DNA of 64,000 nucleotides from Isochrysis galbana (taxonomy: Eukaryota > Haptophyta > Isochrysidales > Isochrysidaceae): NCBI GenBank assembly GCA_018136815.1, contig CM030944.1, positions 1,302,456 to 1,366,455 on the forward strand, in the 5' to 3' direction. Below are positions 30,346 through 40,429 of the stretch, one piece after another. Below the pieces are notes generated by a model that was given only the letters and a program-made list of their open reading frames with translations, did not search any database and was not told where the DNA came from. Each line of letters opens with the position of its first letter. Positions within the stretch are counted from its first letter, which is position 1. Both the position numbers and the translations under genes were made by a program.

Positions 30346-32022
30346 TCAACCAATCTCCACAGGGGAGATGCAGCCATCGCTGACAGCCCGGCGCGTGACC
30401 TTGGGGTCACACATGACTGGCTTGGGATCGTCTAGCATCCGCTTAGCCACGCGGTGGAGAAGCGATGCGCCGATTAGGTCGGCGCACGAGGAGACCTCGC
30501 GCGCGTTGTCCTTATCGACGAGGGGAAGAAGCATCTGTTCGCATATGTGTTCGAGTCGGGTGAGCTGGTATGCGTTGGCGAGCATGATCAGGTCGAGCGC
30601 GTGCTCAGCAGAGAGCACCTCGGAAACTTCGTCGGTGAGGAGGTAGTCGATGAGCGAGCGAAAGGCGTGGTACGGCACGCCCGGCAGCTTCACTACGCGC
30701 GCCGATGACTCACGCATGCCCGACGAGAACATGGCGCGGAAGTGAGCGCAGCGCACGCAAAGGATTGCTTTGGACGCGCGCAACGTGTGGCCGTCCACTT
30801 CGAAGACGGCCTCCCCCTCAACGATGGCTTGCGAGTCGCCATCGAGCAGCTGGCGCAAATCCTGCCGCAGCGTGCTGGGCGCAATGCGCATGGGCGGCAG
30901 CGCGTCAACGGCTACCGAGCGCACGCACGAGTTGCAGCGGTCCGCCACCAGCAACGTGGGCCCCGCGCCAGGGAGCAGGCAGAGGCAGAGCCCGCACGGC
31001 GAGTTGAATTGGGTGTTGCTCAGCGCGGGCACGCCCGTTCCCGAAAGCGTCGTCACTTCGCCCAGCGGTGTCACCTTGCGCACGCAGTGGTTGCCCGAGT
31101 CGGCCACGTAGAGCGTCCCCTCCGCATCGATGGCGAGTCCATTAGGTGCGTGGAACGCAGAGTCTTTGCCAAAGCCATCGCGGTGCTTGGCCGCGCCGCA
31201 GCCCGCGAGCACAGAGACCTGCCCCTCGGGGGAGATGGACGCAACCGCGTTGGAATGATACGAGGAAACGAAGATCCAGGGCCCCGAGCTCGTGTCGCGC
31301 GATGCGCCCCACCCGCAGTGGACTGCGATGCCATATGGTGCATCCAGCATCGCCTCGCCCTGCCGCGCAAAATGGGGATCACGGAGGCGAGGGGGAGGCG
31401 TGAGTGTGTGAACGGCGCGGCTAGGGGCGGGCGGCGGGTTGGGGGTTGCGCGGTGCGCGAAGAGTGCTCATGGCGGCGGGCTCACGTCGCTACACGAGAT
31501 GGTGGCGACGACCCCGCTCTTGGAGATGACGCGAACGCAGTTGTTGGAGTAGTCGGCGACGTAGAGCGTGTCGCTATGGTCGACGGTGATGCCGCACGGG
31601 TTGTAGAAGGAGGCAGCGCGTCCATGCCCGTCTCTGTGAGCTGCGACGCCGTTGCCCGCCAGCGTGCTCACCACGCCATCCGTGCTCACTCTACGGATCC
31701 TGTGGTTGCCGCAGTCTGCGATGAAGAGCGTCCCTTCCGAGTCCATCGCAAGCCCACATGGATGAGCAAAGGCGGCATCGGCGCCAACTCCGTCGGCGAA
31801 CCCTCGAGCGCCGCATCCCGCCAGCACACGCAGCTGTCCGTCCGCCGCCGAGAGCACACACAGCCGGTGGTGCCCTGTGTCTGCGATGAAAAGGTCTCCA
31901 TTGGCGCCGAGGGCGAGGCCACATGGGTTGAAGAGGGCGACACACTCGTCCGAGCGGGCAAAGAGTGCCTCGGGCGAGGGTGGGAGCGTGCCAGGCACGA
32001 TGGACACGTGCGCGCTCGTCAT
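30346..32022 (-). CDS. NHL-repeat / BTB-domain protein
   Basis: Two exons: 31486-32022 (179 aa) and 30346-31359 (337 aa), joined in phase 0 across a 126-bp intron (GTGAGC...GCGCGGCAG), giving 516 aa. Five or so NHL-type blades are visible as repeated NPCGLA(L/M)...G.LFIADTGNHR and VLAGCG(A) phrases through residues 30-315. Exon 2 supplies the next blades, confirming the splice (SCSD|GEAM). Residues about 345-450 form a BTB/POZ domain (EAVFEVDGHTLRASKAILCVR, FRAMFSSGMRES, YHAFRSLIDYLLTDEV, ALDLIMLANAYQLTRLEHICE), with a helical tail. BTB domains commonly recruit Cullin-3, and NHL propellers bind protein or RNA partners. A substrate-adaptor role is therefore plausible but inferred. The upstream leader is CT-rich; a 5' non-coding exon cannot be excluded. 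Confidence 0.88.
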
Positions 32023-32039
32023 GTCCTTCGCCGGAATGG

Positions 32040-32316
32040 CCCGCTAGGTCTCTCTTCCCCTTCCCCCTCCCTCACCCCTCTGGCCCTCCTGCTCTCTCTC
32101 TCTCTCTCTCTCTCCCTGGGTCTGCGAGGGTGAAGCACCACGACGGAGGCTCCTCGTGTAGCGGATGAAACTCACGCGGTGTAGTGAAGAAAACCCACGG
32201 AGGCGCCCGCCGAGCACCGTGGGGGGGGGCTGTCGGACCACGGCCTCCCCTTCTGCGACCCTTCCCCCCCGCCCCCCCCCTCTCTGTGCTTCGCACCGCT
32301 TCTCTCAGCTTCTCTC

Positions 32317-32359
<43 letters not shown>

Positions 32360-32870
32360 GCAGCCCCCTCGGCGTGGCGTCTCTTTCTGCCCTCTTCTCC
32401 CTCTCTCTTTTCAGCCTCTTCCGGCAGTCTATCCTCTCCTGGAGGCGCCCATTCCTCCCCATTCTCACCCCCTCTCTCTCTCTCCTTCTCTCCCCATTCC
32501 ACCCCACTCTCGATGCTCACCTGCCTCCTCCCTTCTCTCTCTCCTCTGTGGGGAAACGGTTCATGGTACCTCGGGAGGATCTCTCGGACGGCCGTCCCTC
32601 CCCTCTCTCCCTCTCTCCGTCCCTCTCTCCCCCTCTCCGTTTCTCTCTCTCTCTCTCCTCCCCCCCCCTCTCCCTCTCCTCCCCCCCCCTCTCTCTCTCC
32701 CTTTCCCCCCCTTCTCTCTCTCTCTTCTCGCAGCTCTCCCGGAACGGAAGTCTCCCGCCGATTGTCTTCTCTGATCACCCCCCCCATCTTCCACTGTCTT
32801 CTCACCTCCCGCGTCGAGAGGGGCCGCCGGTGCTCCCCCTCCCCTTCTTTCCGTTGTCCCGTCCAAATAG
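32040..32870 (+). repeat. Polypyrimidine tract with (CT)n microsatellites
   Basis: Dominated by C and T on the plus strand, with long CT runs at 32094-32114 and 32318-32356 and many CCCTCTCT blocks. It lies upstream of the NHL-BTB start and may be part of its promoter, as GA/CT tracts also precede the genes at 41859 and 47211. The long Ser/Leu/Pro open frame across it is a composition artefact. Confidence 0.75.
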
Positions 32871-33483
32871 TAAAAAGTTGGCGCGGGGGCGGCCCGCGAG
32901 GACGAGGCGCGTTGCCACCCCCCCCCACCCACACCAAAAAAAAGAATGCGCGAGGAATCTCCCTCCTGCGCACGGAGAAGAAGCCGAGCGAGGCGGCGCA
33001 GGGAGCGGAGGGAACTTCCCCGGTATCGACGCGAATCTTCACGTACCGGACGGGCGACGGCGGGTTCGAGATGCGTGAGAGAAGGCCTGAGGCGCGCATC
33101 GCCCACCTCGATTCACAGCGTCAATTAGCCGGTATTTGGGCCTACCGTCCTACCGTCTACTTTACCTCCGCCACCTGCAACCGATTGCTCATTCACTTAA
33201 AGAGCCCGTGGGGGAAGCGATACCAACATGTCAGTGCACCAAAGCTGCCGGATGGAGTGTGCGCTGGTGGGGTTGGGCTAGGTGACGCAGAAGATGATTG
33301 GATTGCAGATGATAATTCTTGTCCAAGTCTGCAAACTATGAAACATTTGATAGTGTGATTGGTGATTGATTCGCTAACTGAACGAACGCTCAACACCAAC
33401 ACACTTACTCCTCACTTCTTCGCCCTCGTGTTGCGACTGACGCTCCTTTGCTCCTTTATCCTTTACGGCGGCCTCTGGCCGCC

Positions 33484-33943
33484 CCGGTTGTCAAACCTAT
33501 CGTCAAGTGTCATGTCCACATGTCCACGGGGCCTTACACAACCTGACGTCAGTGATGTCAGACCTGACGTCAGGTCCAATAATTGTTCATAAAACTAAAA
33601 ATATAAGCTATATTGTGCAAAATTCGACCATTTTGGTCTAACGCACGCTACGGTGGCACAATGCGTCGCGGCACAGGTTACTACAATGCACGCTGCACGC
33701 GTTCGAGACTGCTTGGACCTGTGCTGGTAAGGATAGTGCTATCGGCACATCGCACATCGCACATCGGCACCAGTCACCAGTCACTCTTTTTTCTACAACT
33801 TGTACCTTTTATATATTCCTTTCTAATATTTTTAATCGTAGATCGGTCAGCCATATGACGAGACGTCTGACGGTCATCGTCAGGTTCAACTGACCTGACA
33901 CCTACCTGACGACAGTGACGTCAGGCCTGACGTGACAACTAGG
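33484..33943. mobile_element. MITE with 9-bp TSD and GACGTCAGG subterminal motifs
   Basis: The flanking repeat CTGGCCGCC occurs at 33475-33483 and 33944-33952. The ends are short inverted repeats: CCGGTTGTCAAACC at the left, CCTAGTTGTCACG reading inward from the right. Several CCTGACGTCAGG-type palindromes lie inside both ends. AT-richer than its surroundings and non-coding. A 9-bp duplication with variable ends is most like Mutator-type elements. Confidence 0.65.
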
Positions 33944-34096
33944 CTGGCCGCCAGCCGCGCACGCGCGCGCCTCTGTGCTTCCTCGCTTCCTCTGTGTTGT
34001 GTGTTGCGCCACAAGAGGTTTGAAACACGGCGAAACACGGCTGTTTTTGGCTTTTGTAGAAACACAGTGTTCCTGTGTTTCACATGTAGGGTTTGC

Positions 34097-34115
34097 AACC
34101 TACTTTTATAAGTGG
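34097..34115 (+). promoter_or_regulatory. TATA-like motif upstream of the aldo-keto reductase
   Basis: The 19-mer AACCTACTTTTATAAGTGG lies about 130 bp before the first ATG of the reductase and is repeated exactly at 43540-43558. It contains TTTTATAAG, so it could act as a TATA element. Its exact recurrence near repeat-rich DNA makes a transposon-terminal origin equally possible. Confidence 0.35.
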
Positions 34116-34240
34116 CTCCAAAGAACTATTTCAAGCCCGTTCTCCGTTCTTTCAACCTTCCTAAAACCCCGCAAAAGGCAAAAGATCTCTTTTCTCTTTC
34201 TACCTTCTACGAGGCGTGGAGAATGCTCCCGCTGTGGGCG

Positions 34241-35296
34241 ATGGCGACGCTCGGCGCGGCGCCCTCGCTCGTCCTCAATGACGGCACCAGGCACCCGCTG
34301 GTAGGGTACGGGACTTACAAAGTGGGCGTGGTGCCCGCATCAGCATCGAGTGCCGCCACCGGTGCTGCGTCACCCGCTGATGCCGCCAACCCCGCTGAGT
34401 GCGTCGAGGCGGCCATCGGGCTCGGCTACCGCTTCATCGACTGCGCTGAGTTCTACGCAAACGAAAAGGCCGTGGGCGAGGGGATCGCGCGTGCGGGCGT
34501 GCCGCGTGGAGAGCTGTACCTCGCCTCCAAGGTATGGACCAGCACGATCCATGCCGGGCCCGAGGCTGTACAGGCGCAGCTTGCGCAGACGCTCTCGGAC
34601 CTCGGCACGAGCTACCTCGACCTCTACTGCATTCACTGGCCCGTGCCCACTAAGCATGTAGAGGCGTACAAGCAACTCGAGAAGGCGCACAAAGCTGGGC
34701 TTATCCGCAGCATCGGCGTGTCCAACTACGCCAAGGAAGACTACCAGGAGCTCATTGACGCGGGGATCACTGTAATGCCAGCCATCAACCAGATTGAAAT
34801 CAACCCGTTCCTCTACCGCAAGGAGACCATCGCCTTCTTCGAGTCGGTCGGGTGTAAACTTCAGTCGTATCGCGCGCTGCGTGATGGCAAGGCTTTTGAG
34901 GACCCCACTGTCGTCGAGATTGCGTCCAAGCTTGGAAAGACGCCTGCACAGGTGACTTGGGACAGTCCTAGGGCACTCCTGCTTCCGCACAAGCTGCCGC
35001 GTGGACTGCCCACATGGGCCGCACCGACACGATCTTCCGGCCCCTTCCCGCAGATTCTCGGTCGCTGGTGCGTCCAGCATGGCATCATTGCCATCGTCAA
35101 ATCCGTCAAAGCTGAGCGCATGGCAGAGAACCTCGCCATATTCGACTTTGAAATCCCACCTGAAGACATGGAACGGCTCGACAACTTGACGACTCCGGAC
35201 GCGATTGCCAAGTTCGTCGAGTTGTACCGCAAATGCGTCGTGCGTGACACCCCCCTCTCACCGGAGCTCGCCAGAATGGAGATTACCGAGATGTGA
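34241..35296 (+). CDS. Aldo-keto reductase
   Basis: Two coding exons, 34241-34951 and 35054-35296, 317 aa. The 102-bp intron (GTGACT...CCCGCAG) restores the family sequence AQ|ILGRWCVQHGI. It is a multiple of three and has no stop, so an unspliced product would carry a 34-residue insert. The conserved aldo-keto reductase tetrad is present: D67 and Y72 (FIDCAEFYANE), K97 (LASKVW), H132 (CIHWP). SIGVSNY, IEINPF and a phosphate-binding AIVKSVKAERM follow. The canonical IPKS is replaced by IVKS. A Ser/Ala-rich insert lies at 33-48. An in-frame ATG at 34223 could give six more residues. The family reduces carbonyls with NADPH in a TIM barrel; substrate unknown. Confidence 0.92.
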   Translation: MATLGAAPSLVLNDGTRHPLVGYGTYKVGVVPASASSAATGAASPADAANPAECVEAAIGLGYRFIDCAEFYANEKAVGEGIARAGVPRGELYLASKVWTSTIHAGPEAVQAQLAQTLSDLGTSYLDLYCIHWPVPTKHVEAYKQLEKAHKAGLIRSIGVSNYAKEDYQELIDAGITVMPAINQIEINPFLYRKETIAFFESVGCKLQSYRALRDGKAFEDPTVVEIASKLGKTPAQVTWDSPRALLLPHKLPRGLPTWAAPTRSSGPFPQILGRWCVQHGIIAIVKSVKAERMAENLAIFDFEIPPEDMERLDNLTTPDAIAKFVELYRKCVVRDTPLSPELARMEITEM

Positions 35297-36330
35297 GCAG
35301 ATCATCTGGCTTGCACGAGAAATCTGCGACACATAGGTAGGATTTACCAGCCGAGGAGGCGAACTATGGTAGCTTCCAAAGCGATGGTGCTGGTGCGGCA
35401 GTTGGCGCGTCCTGAATGCAGCCTTCCGCCGCGGCCTGCACAGTCCGCGCGCCCATGCGCGCGTCATCAAAGGCCAGAGCAGACGAGACTCTCCTTTTGC
35501 TCTTCAGTTACGAGTGATTCGCTTCTAGTGGGCTGTGCTAGCGGTCTAGTGGACATGTTGCACACCTGGCAAGACGTATTTTGGCTCGCTTTTGCTTTCC
35601 AACGGTTGAGCCACGTACCATAGTAGATATCGCTGTGCGTGGCTCCATTCATTTGCTTGTTAGAGGCTTGCTTCCCGCCCCTTCTCGTCATGCCTAGGGC
35701 TCCTTGATCTTCGCGCAAATCTGCGTTGTTGTTGTTGTATGTTCAGCAAAATTTAACGATTGTGAAGAAGGTGCAACATGAGGTCCCCTTTTTTTACCCC
35801 CGCCCCCTCCCCATTCAAAGGGTACAGGAGCACCCACACTTTGAAGGGTATAATAATAATAAAACAACTGAGCGTTAGTACCACTACTCCCACTAGCCCG
35901 GTACCATCACGACACCCCTCAGCGCACCTGCCCGCACGCCTTGAAGTGGTGGCACAGACACATACACCTATGCATCCCTTCAAATCTCCCCCCTCGCAAA
36001 CCCCCGGCTCCCATTATAACTCCCCATAAGTTACAATGGGGGAAAACCCAGTGAGGCGGACCGACCTACGTCGGGCGACTCACCGGGGAAAAACACCGGG
36101 GGGGGGGCCTCTCGTCGAGCACCAGAACGGCCCTTACAGTTTACAGCTCGCGCCGCGAGCAGTCCTCGAAGAAATAAATGACTGCGCCCCCCGATACCTG
36201 CCACAAGGACGCCTTGAGCCACTCCCTTCTTCTCCCCCTCCTGTCGCCAGCCGCCCCTTTTCGCCCGTTTGCTTACCAAACGGGGCCCGTTTCTTACCGC
36301 ACTCCATCGGGGGGGGTGCAAAACCCCCCC
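35297..36330. other. No supported gene
   Basis: The 3' flank of the reductase, then mixed sequence with an AT-rich patch at 35845-35865 and a polyC/polyG region at 36090-36330. Open frames here are short and of skewed composition. No RNA gene or element ends recognised. Confidence 0.4.
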
Positions 36331-36359
36331 TCGCTCCCTCTCTCCAATCTGCTCCTCCA

Positions 36360-36720
36360 TCCACCTCTCTCCCTGCGGCGTGTCGCCATGCGGCGCGCCA
36401 CGGCCTGCTCTCAGAGGGCCTTTGGGGGCTCCCAGAGGGCCAGCAAGGGCTGCTCAGGGGGCAGTGGAGGCTGGGGCTCAGCCCCTGGCCCCCCCTGCCT
36501 CTCCCACGCTTGCCATGGTGGCGCTGTCCATTGTCCATTGCAGCCTCCCAGCGGCCTCTGTATGCCTGGCGACCAGGGAAGGGGGGGAGTCAGCTCGAGG
36601 GCAGGCCCAGTATGGGTGTGGGAGTGCGAGTCGCGGCCCGCGCCCACGAACGAAGGGTCTGAGCCAGGATGATGATTGCCCAACCCCTGCCGGAGGGCAG
36701 GGCAACTGACTATGACTATA
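36360..36720 (+). repeat. GC-rich dispersed repeat (LINE-derivative related)
   Basis: Middle segments such as CCAGAGGGCCAGCAAGGGCTG...GCCTCTCCCACGC resemble the GC-rich body of the elements at 28723-29477 and 51285-52047. The stretch 36590-36690 (GGGCAGGCCCAGTATGGGTG... to TGCCCAACCCCTGCC) is matched in inverse by 43640-43745. A patchwork of degraded non-autonomous elements. Confidence 0.5.
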
Positions 36721-36823
36721 AAATTAGTTCGGTATAACTTCTAATTAGAAGCGGCTCTCGCCCACCGAGAGGCTGAGTGAGAGGCCTCGTCCTAATTTAT
36801 ATATAGTGCACGTAGTAGGGTCA

Positions 36824-36890
36824 ACTAACTTTATACTTGGTACACTCAATAGCTATCGATAACCGATAGGGTCATGGAGCGCGCGCCGCT
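36824..36890 (+). repeat. LINE 5'-end fragment
   Basis: AACTAACTTTATACTTGG followed after 30 bp by ATGGAGCGCGCGCCGCTCCC, the same leader-plus-ATG order as the 5' end of the LINE copy at 21259-22414 read on its sense strand. Truncated soon after. Confidence 0.65.
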
Positions 36891-37230
36891 CCCCTCCTCA
36901 GAGGGTGCAACTCGAGGTTCCTTTTTTTTGTCACGCCCCTCCCGGCTTTTAGGTATATAATTTCTACTGACCCCTAACTTCGCCCCTAACTCGGGAGTTG
37001 ACCGCGCGCAGACAAACATAAACACGGGGAACCATCAAGCGGAAGACGTCTTGTGTTTCGTTTGTGCCTCCCGTTTCCAACTTGGCCCCTAACTCGGACA
37101 CGCTTCCCCGAGCGTGATGAGATTTTTTTCTTGCATAACAATTGAAAGGGCAGGACCGGCTGCGATGTCCCCTTTTCTACGGTCAACTCGTCTTGCTGCA
37201 CGTTTGTACTGTAAAAAAGGGGGTCCTTTA

Positions 37231-37294
37231 AGTAGAACTTATACCGTCCACATGGGGGGCACTTGCGAAAAAAACAACCAAACCTGAGGTTGCA
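37231..37294 (+). repeat. Interspersed repeat R1, copy 2
   Basis: AGTAGAACTTATA, GGGGGGCACTTG and AAAACAACCAAACCTGAGGT in the same order and spacing as at 210-285. Confidence 0.7.
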
Positions 37295-37612
37295 CCCTCT
37301 CACTCTCCTGCCGCCTGCCGCCAACCCCGCCGCGACGGACGATCGAGCCGGCACGTCCCCGCCGTCAAGTAGCCACACGCGCTGTTCAGGTGTGCGCGTC
37401 AACACGTCACGTGGATTCTCATCCGCAACTAGACGTTTCGTAGTGGATATGACGTCGCAAAACTCAAAGAAAGCAAGTGATAGGTAGGTGTCAATAAAGG
37501 GATTGGGAGTTGTTGTTGTTGTTGCTTGGCGTATCGTGGAGCAAAGCGCGCGTGGCGGCTCGGCAACGGCGAGTCATTGGGGTCGGTCGGGGGAGGAGGG
37601 GGGTACTTTGCC

Positions 37613-37680
37613 AGTAAAAATTATACATCCACTTCAAGGGGGTATTTGTCAAAAAAACAACCAAACCTGAGGTCGCAGCC
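37613..37680 (+). repeat. Interspersed repeat R1, copy 3
   Basis: AAAATTATACATCCACTTC, GGGGGTATTTGTC and AAAACAACCAAACCTGAGGT, parallel to 37231-37294 only about 380 bp away. Confidence 0.65.
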
Positions 37681-37888
37681 TCTTCGTCAATCAGCTGGAA
37701 ATGTAAACCACTTTCATGCGCACACAACCGCAAACTAGTTCTAGTTCTAATTCGACGGTGCGCCATGCGGCGACGCACCCCTATGATCCTGCTAGAAGTA
37801 GGATCTACGCATCCTATCGCTCAAATCAGCATTCGCATCGTGGGAGGCCCTTCCTGGAAGGCGGAAGGGCGCCTATGACCCCTTACCT

Positions 37889-38602
37889 TTAAAAGAAGCT
37901 AACCATCACCGGCCTGTAGTCAAGCACCTTGTCTTCGTGGACAAGCTCTATCCACCCGCATGGTAGGCGTTCGTCGGGTGCGGCGTGTTGAAATGCCCGC
38001 GGCCATCTCAGGCCGGCTATACGCGCGGGCTTGTTCTTGCCGATGGGCATCGAGGCAAGCTCCATACAGCCTCCTCCAGCGCACGGCACTCGTACTCGAA
38101 CGTGCAAGTCGATAGGCGTACTCTCCGCACTTGTGGATGATACGGAAACCTCCATGGTGCCCCATCGGTTGACTGCAGCATTGCCGCATAGACACACGCC
38201 TAGCACCGCCTCGGCTTCGGGAAAGCGCTTGTCTAAAGAGATGGGGCGGCTCAGGCGAAGGCCAGATGAATTGACCTCCTCTGGAAGATGTGGCAGGCAG
38301 GCTATGACAGCGACGTTGGTGCTCGAGCCCGGCAACGGAAACCACAACTCTGGGCGGACCTCTGCGCTCGTCATTGCGTCGAAATCGTCGCCACTTGAGG
38401 AGCTGCTCCAGCTCTGAGCCTCCTCAGCGGCAGCGTGGAAACGGGCCAGGATGACGGCGCGAGCCTGCGCTGCCACAAGAGCCTGCGCCGCCTGGTCTTG
38501 CCCGGCCTGAGCCGCCTGCAGCGCGGCCTGGCCGGCGGCGTACGAGGCTATATTTTCCCAATGAGAAGGCGGCACCATCGCCTCGTAGGCCGTGCGGGCC
38601 AT
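37889..38602 (-). CDS. Uncharacterised protein with Ala/Gln-rich helix
   Basis: Frame from ATG 38602: MARTAYEAMVPPSHWENIAS, an Ala/Gln-rich helical stretch (about 18-55), a Ser cluster, then a region that looks globular (PELWFPLPGSSTNVAVIACL... LHVRVRVPCAGGGCMELAS... CGWIELVHEDKVLDYRPV), 237 aa. The frame stays open upstream to 38644 without an ATG, so an upstream exon is possible. Composition and codon use match the host genes. No family recognised. Confidence 0.5.
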   Translation of the reverse strand: MARTAYEAMVPPSHWENIASYAAGQAALQAAQAGQDQAAQALVAAQARAVILARFHAAAEEAQSWSSSSSGDDFDAMTSAEVRPELWFPLPGSSTNVAVIACLPHLPEEVNSSGLRLSRPISLDKRFPEAEAVLGVCLCGNAAVNRWGTMEVSVSSTSAESTPIDLHVRVRVPCAGGGCMELASMPIGKNKPARIAGLRWPRAFQHAAPDERLPCGWIELVHEDKVLDYRPVMVSFF

Positions 38603-38963
38603 CACGGTGTGCGTGCGCTCGTGCAGACAGTGCGCTCGTGCCAAGCAAACGTCGGAGAGAAATGGGGGAGGGGGGAGGGGGGGGAACAGGCGAGGCGAGG
38701 GGATGGGCGTTTGGCGGGAAGAGAGAGACGCGCCGAGTCACTCCGGGCGATGTAGGGGTGGAGATGATGGAGGGAAGGCAGTGGGGGAAGCAGGTGCAAG
38801 GCCGTGAGCGGGACGGGAGGAGGGACGGAACGTCCGGCCCCAGACAGACCCACGGCGGATTAGAGAAGACGGAGGAGGGGGTGGCGTCTTTAGATGAAAG
38901 ATATTCAACTTATGATGGCGTGGGCGCCATCGAAAGAATCTCGCAATAAATAGACATCGAAAC

Positions 38964-39130
38964 AACTAAGTTTATATTTAGTTCGCCCATAGGGGGGCAC
39001 GAGCCCCCCTCTCTCTCCACTCCTCCCCTGCCATGGGGGAGGAACCACCCACTCTCCTGGCACGCCTGATGGCTTGCCAGGAAGGAGCACAAAGCACTGC
39101 TGACCCATTCATTCCTCTCCCCACAGTGTC
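38964..39130 (+). repeat. Truncated non-autonomous LINE derivative
   Basis: Starts AACTAAGTTTATATTTAG, then GGGGGGCACGAGCCCCCC and GCCATGGGGGAGGAACC..., the same order as the first about 150 bp of 51285-52047. The 3' part is missing, which is unusual for LINE-mobilised copies, so it was probably cut by a later deletion. Confidence 0.75.
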
Positions 39131-39541
39131 GCAACGAGGCTTTGCTCGCTGTGTTGAGGGGAGCCGAGTGGCGACGAGCCGGTGGCTGACGCGGTGGAGG
39201 AGACCGGGGCAGAGATGATGGGGAGTAAATGGCCAGCTCGTGATGTTTCCCTTTCGGGCTAGGAGGCTTGTGAAACGACGGAGAGGCGGCGTGAGAGGGA
39301 TGGTGCCGTCCGTCCAGGTGTGGTTAGTTTTCGCCCCGTTTAGTTTAGTGTGTGTGGTTCTGTGTCCTTAGCTTTTTTGGGACCTTGCGTTGTAGTCTCC
39401 CGTGTCTACCTCGGACCTAAGAAGCTCTCATTCTCACTCTCTCTCTGCCACTAGCTCGCGCAGCTAGCCTCGTCTCTACTCTCCGACGCCACGCGTCGCC
39501 CTCCTCCGACCCTCATTCTACCTCGTCGCTCGTAGCGCTCG

Positions 39542-39688
39542 ATGGCAGACACTTTCAGACCCGACTCCTACTATGACCTTTCAGACATCTTCCCGCAAGC
39601 AGCAATCAATGAACCTTCTACGGCCGCGTCAGCTGCCGGCTCGGTCGAACGGCCCTCTGCCTATGAGCCTGTAGTCATCGCGTGTTAA
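39542..39688 (+). pseudogene. Short ORF interrupted by a retroelement
   Basis: ATG ORF of 48 codons (MADTFRPDSYYDLSDIFPQ...), preceded by a long leader (39230-39541) with a CT-rich stretch. It ends in a TAA contributed by the junction with the element at 39687-40074. Without the insert the frame would continue about nine codons to another stop. It could be the start of a gag-like or host gene. Not recognised. Confidence 0.35.
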
Positions 39689-40074
39689 ATTAAAATTAAA
39701 ATGTTATATCCTAGCCAACCCCACTAGCTAATTGGACACAACTTTTCAGCCCCGGACTCCCGCCATGCCTGGCGAGCCAGGTGTCCGAGTGGTACGGGGG
39801 GGGGGGGCATTGCCCCCTCCCCTCGATATTTGTCCTCCCCCCAGGGCAAGCACCGACCCTACGCACCCCAGCACACCCTCTCCTCGAGGCCACGCTGGGG
39901 GAAAACCCCTTTCGGGTAAAACAACGCAGGGGGGGGGGGCACTCGTGAGTTTAGGGGCCTAGAGCGCTAATCTCCCTCGCCCGAGCGAGTGGCCGCGGCG
40001 AGCCGCGGCCCTTCCCTCCTGGCTCTGGCGCCCCCGTCTTCGTCTCTTACCCAAACGGGGCGAGAAGACACGTA
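39687..40074 (-). mobile_element. SINE-like element, 14-bp TSD (5' truncated copy)
   Basis: Flanked by AGTCATCGCGTGTT at 39673-39686 and 40075-40088. On the minus strand it ends ...GGATATAACATTTTAATTTTAATTT. It matches the right-hand 390 bp of 52459-53105 in inverse orientation. The shorter left end fits 5' truncation during target-primed integration. No ORF of its own. Confidence 0.88.
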
Positions 40075-40204
40075 AGTCATCGCGTGTTCGACAGTAGAGC
40101 GTGAGCGCGCGTGACGGAGGTGGAGAGAGGGGGGGAGAATCGCACCATTTCCATTTCTTGGCGAGGATTTTCGTAGCTTCATTCACGTTCGTGTAGCCCT
40201 CCCC

Positions 40205-40300
40205 GGAGCTTTTTTATTGGGCATCGCGCCAAGGTCAAAAAATGCAGCCCAACCTTTACTAGAAGTTAAAAAGTCCCTGTTTGACCGCCCAAATTCTGTA
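40205..40300 (+). repeat. Repeat shared with 53.4 kb
   Basis: TTGGGCATCG...AA.GTCAAAAAATGCAGCCC and TTGACCGCCC correspond to TTGGGCATCGGAG...GATCAAAAAATGCAGCCC and TCGACCGCCC at 53410-53490. Both copies lie beside SINE-like insertions of the same family. Confidence 0.5.
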
Positions 40301-40429
40301 TCTGTATTCCTCAATCCTGACTTTTCACTTTTACTTTTTACACCCTTAGCCCTTAGCCTTAGAAGTTAAAATAATGTTTGATCGCCCTATAACCTATAAT
40401 TAAACGAGTCTCGACCATTACAATCAATA

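Noticed and set aside
32165-33358. 397-residue plus-strand open frame
   Set aside because: Ser/Leu/Pro composition follows the CT-rich tract, with no domain or ordered segment, and other frames are equally open.
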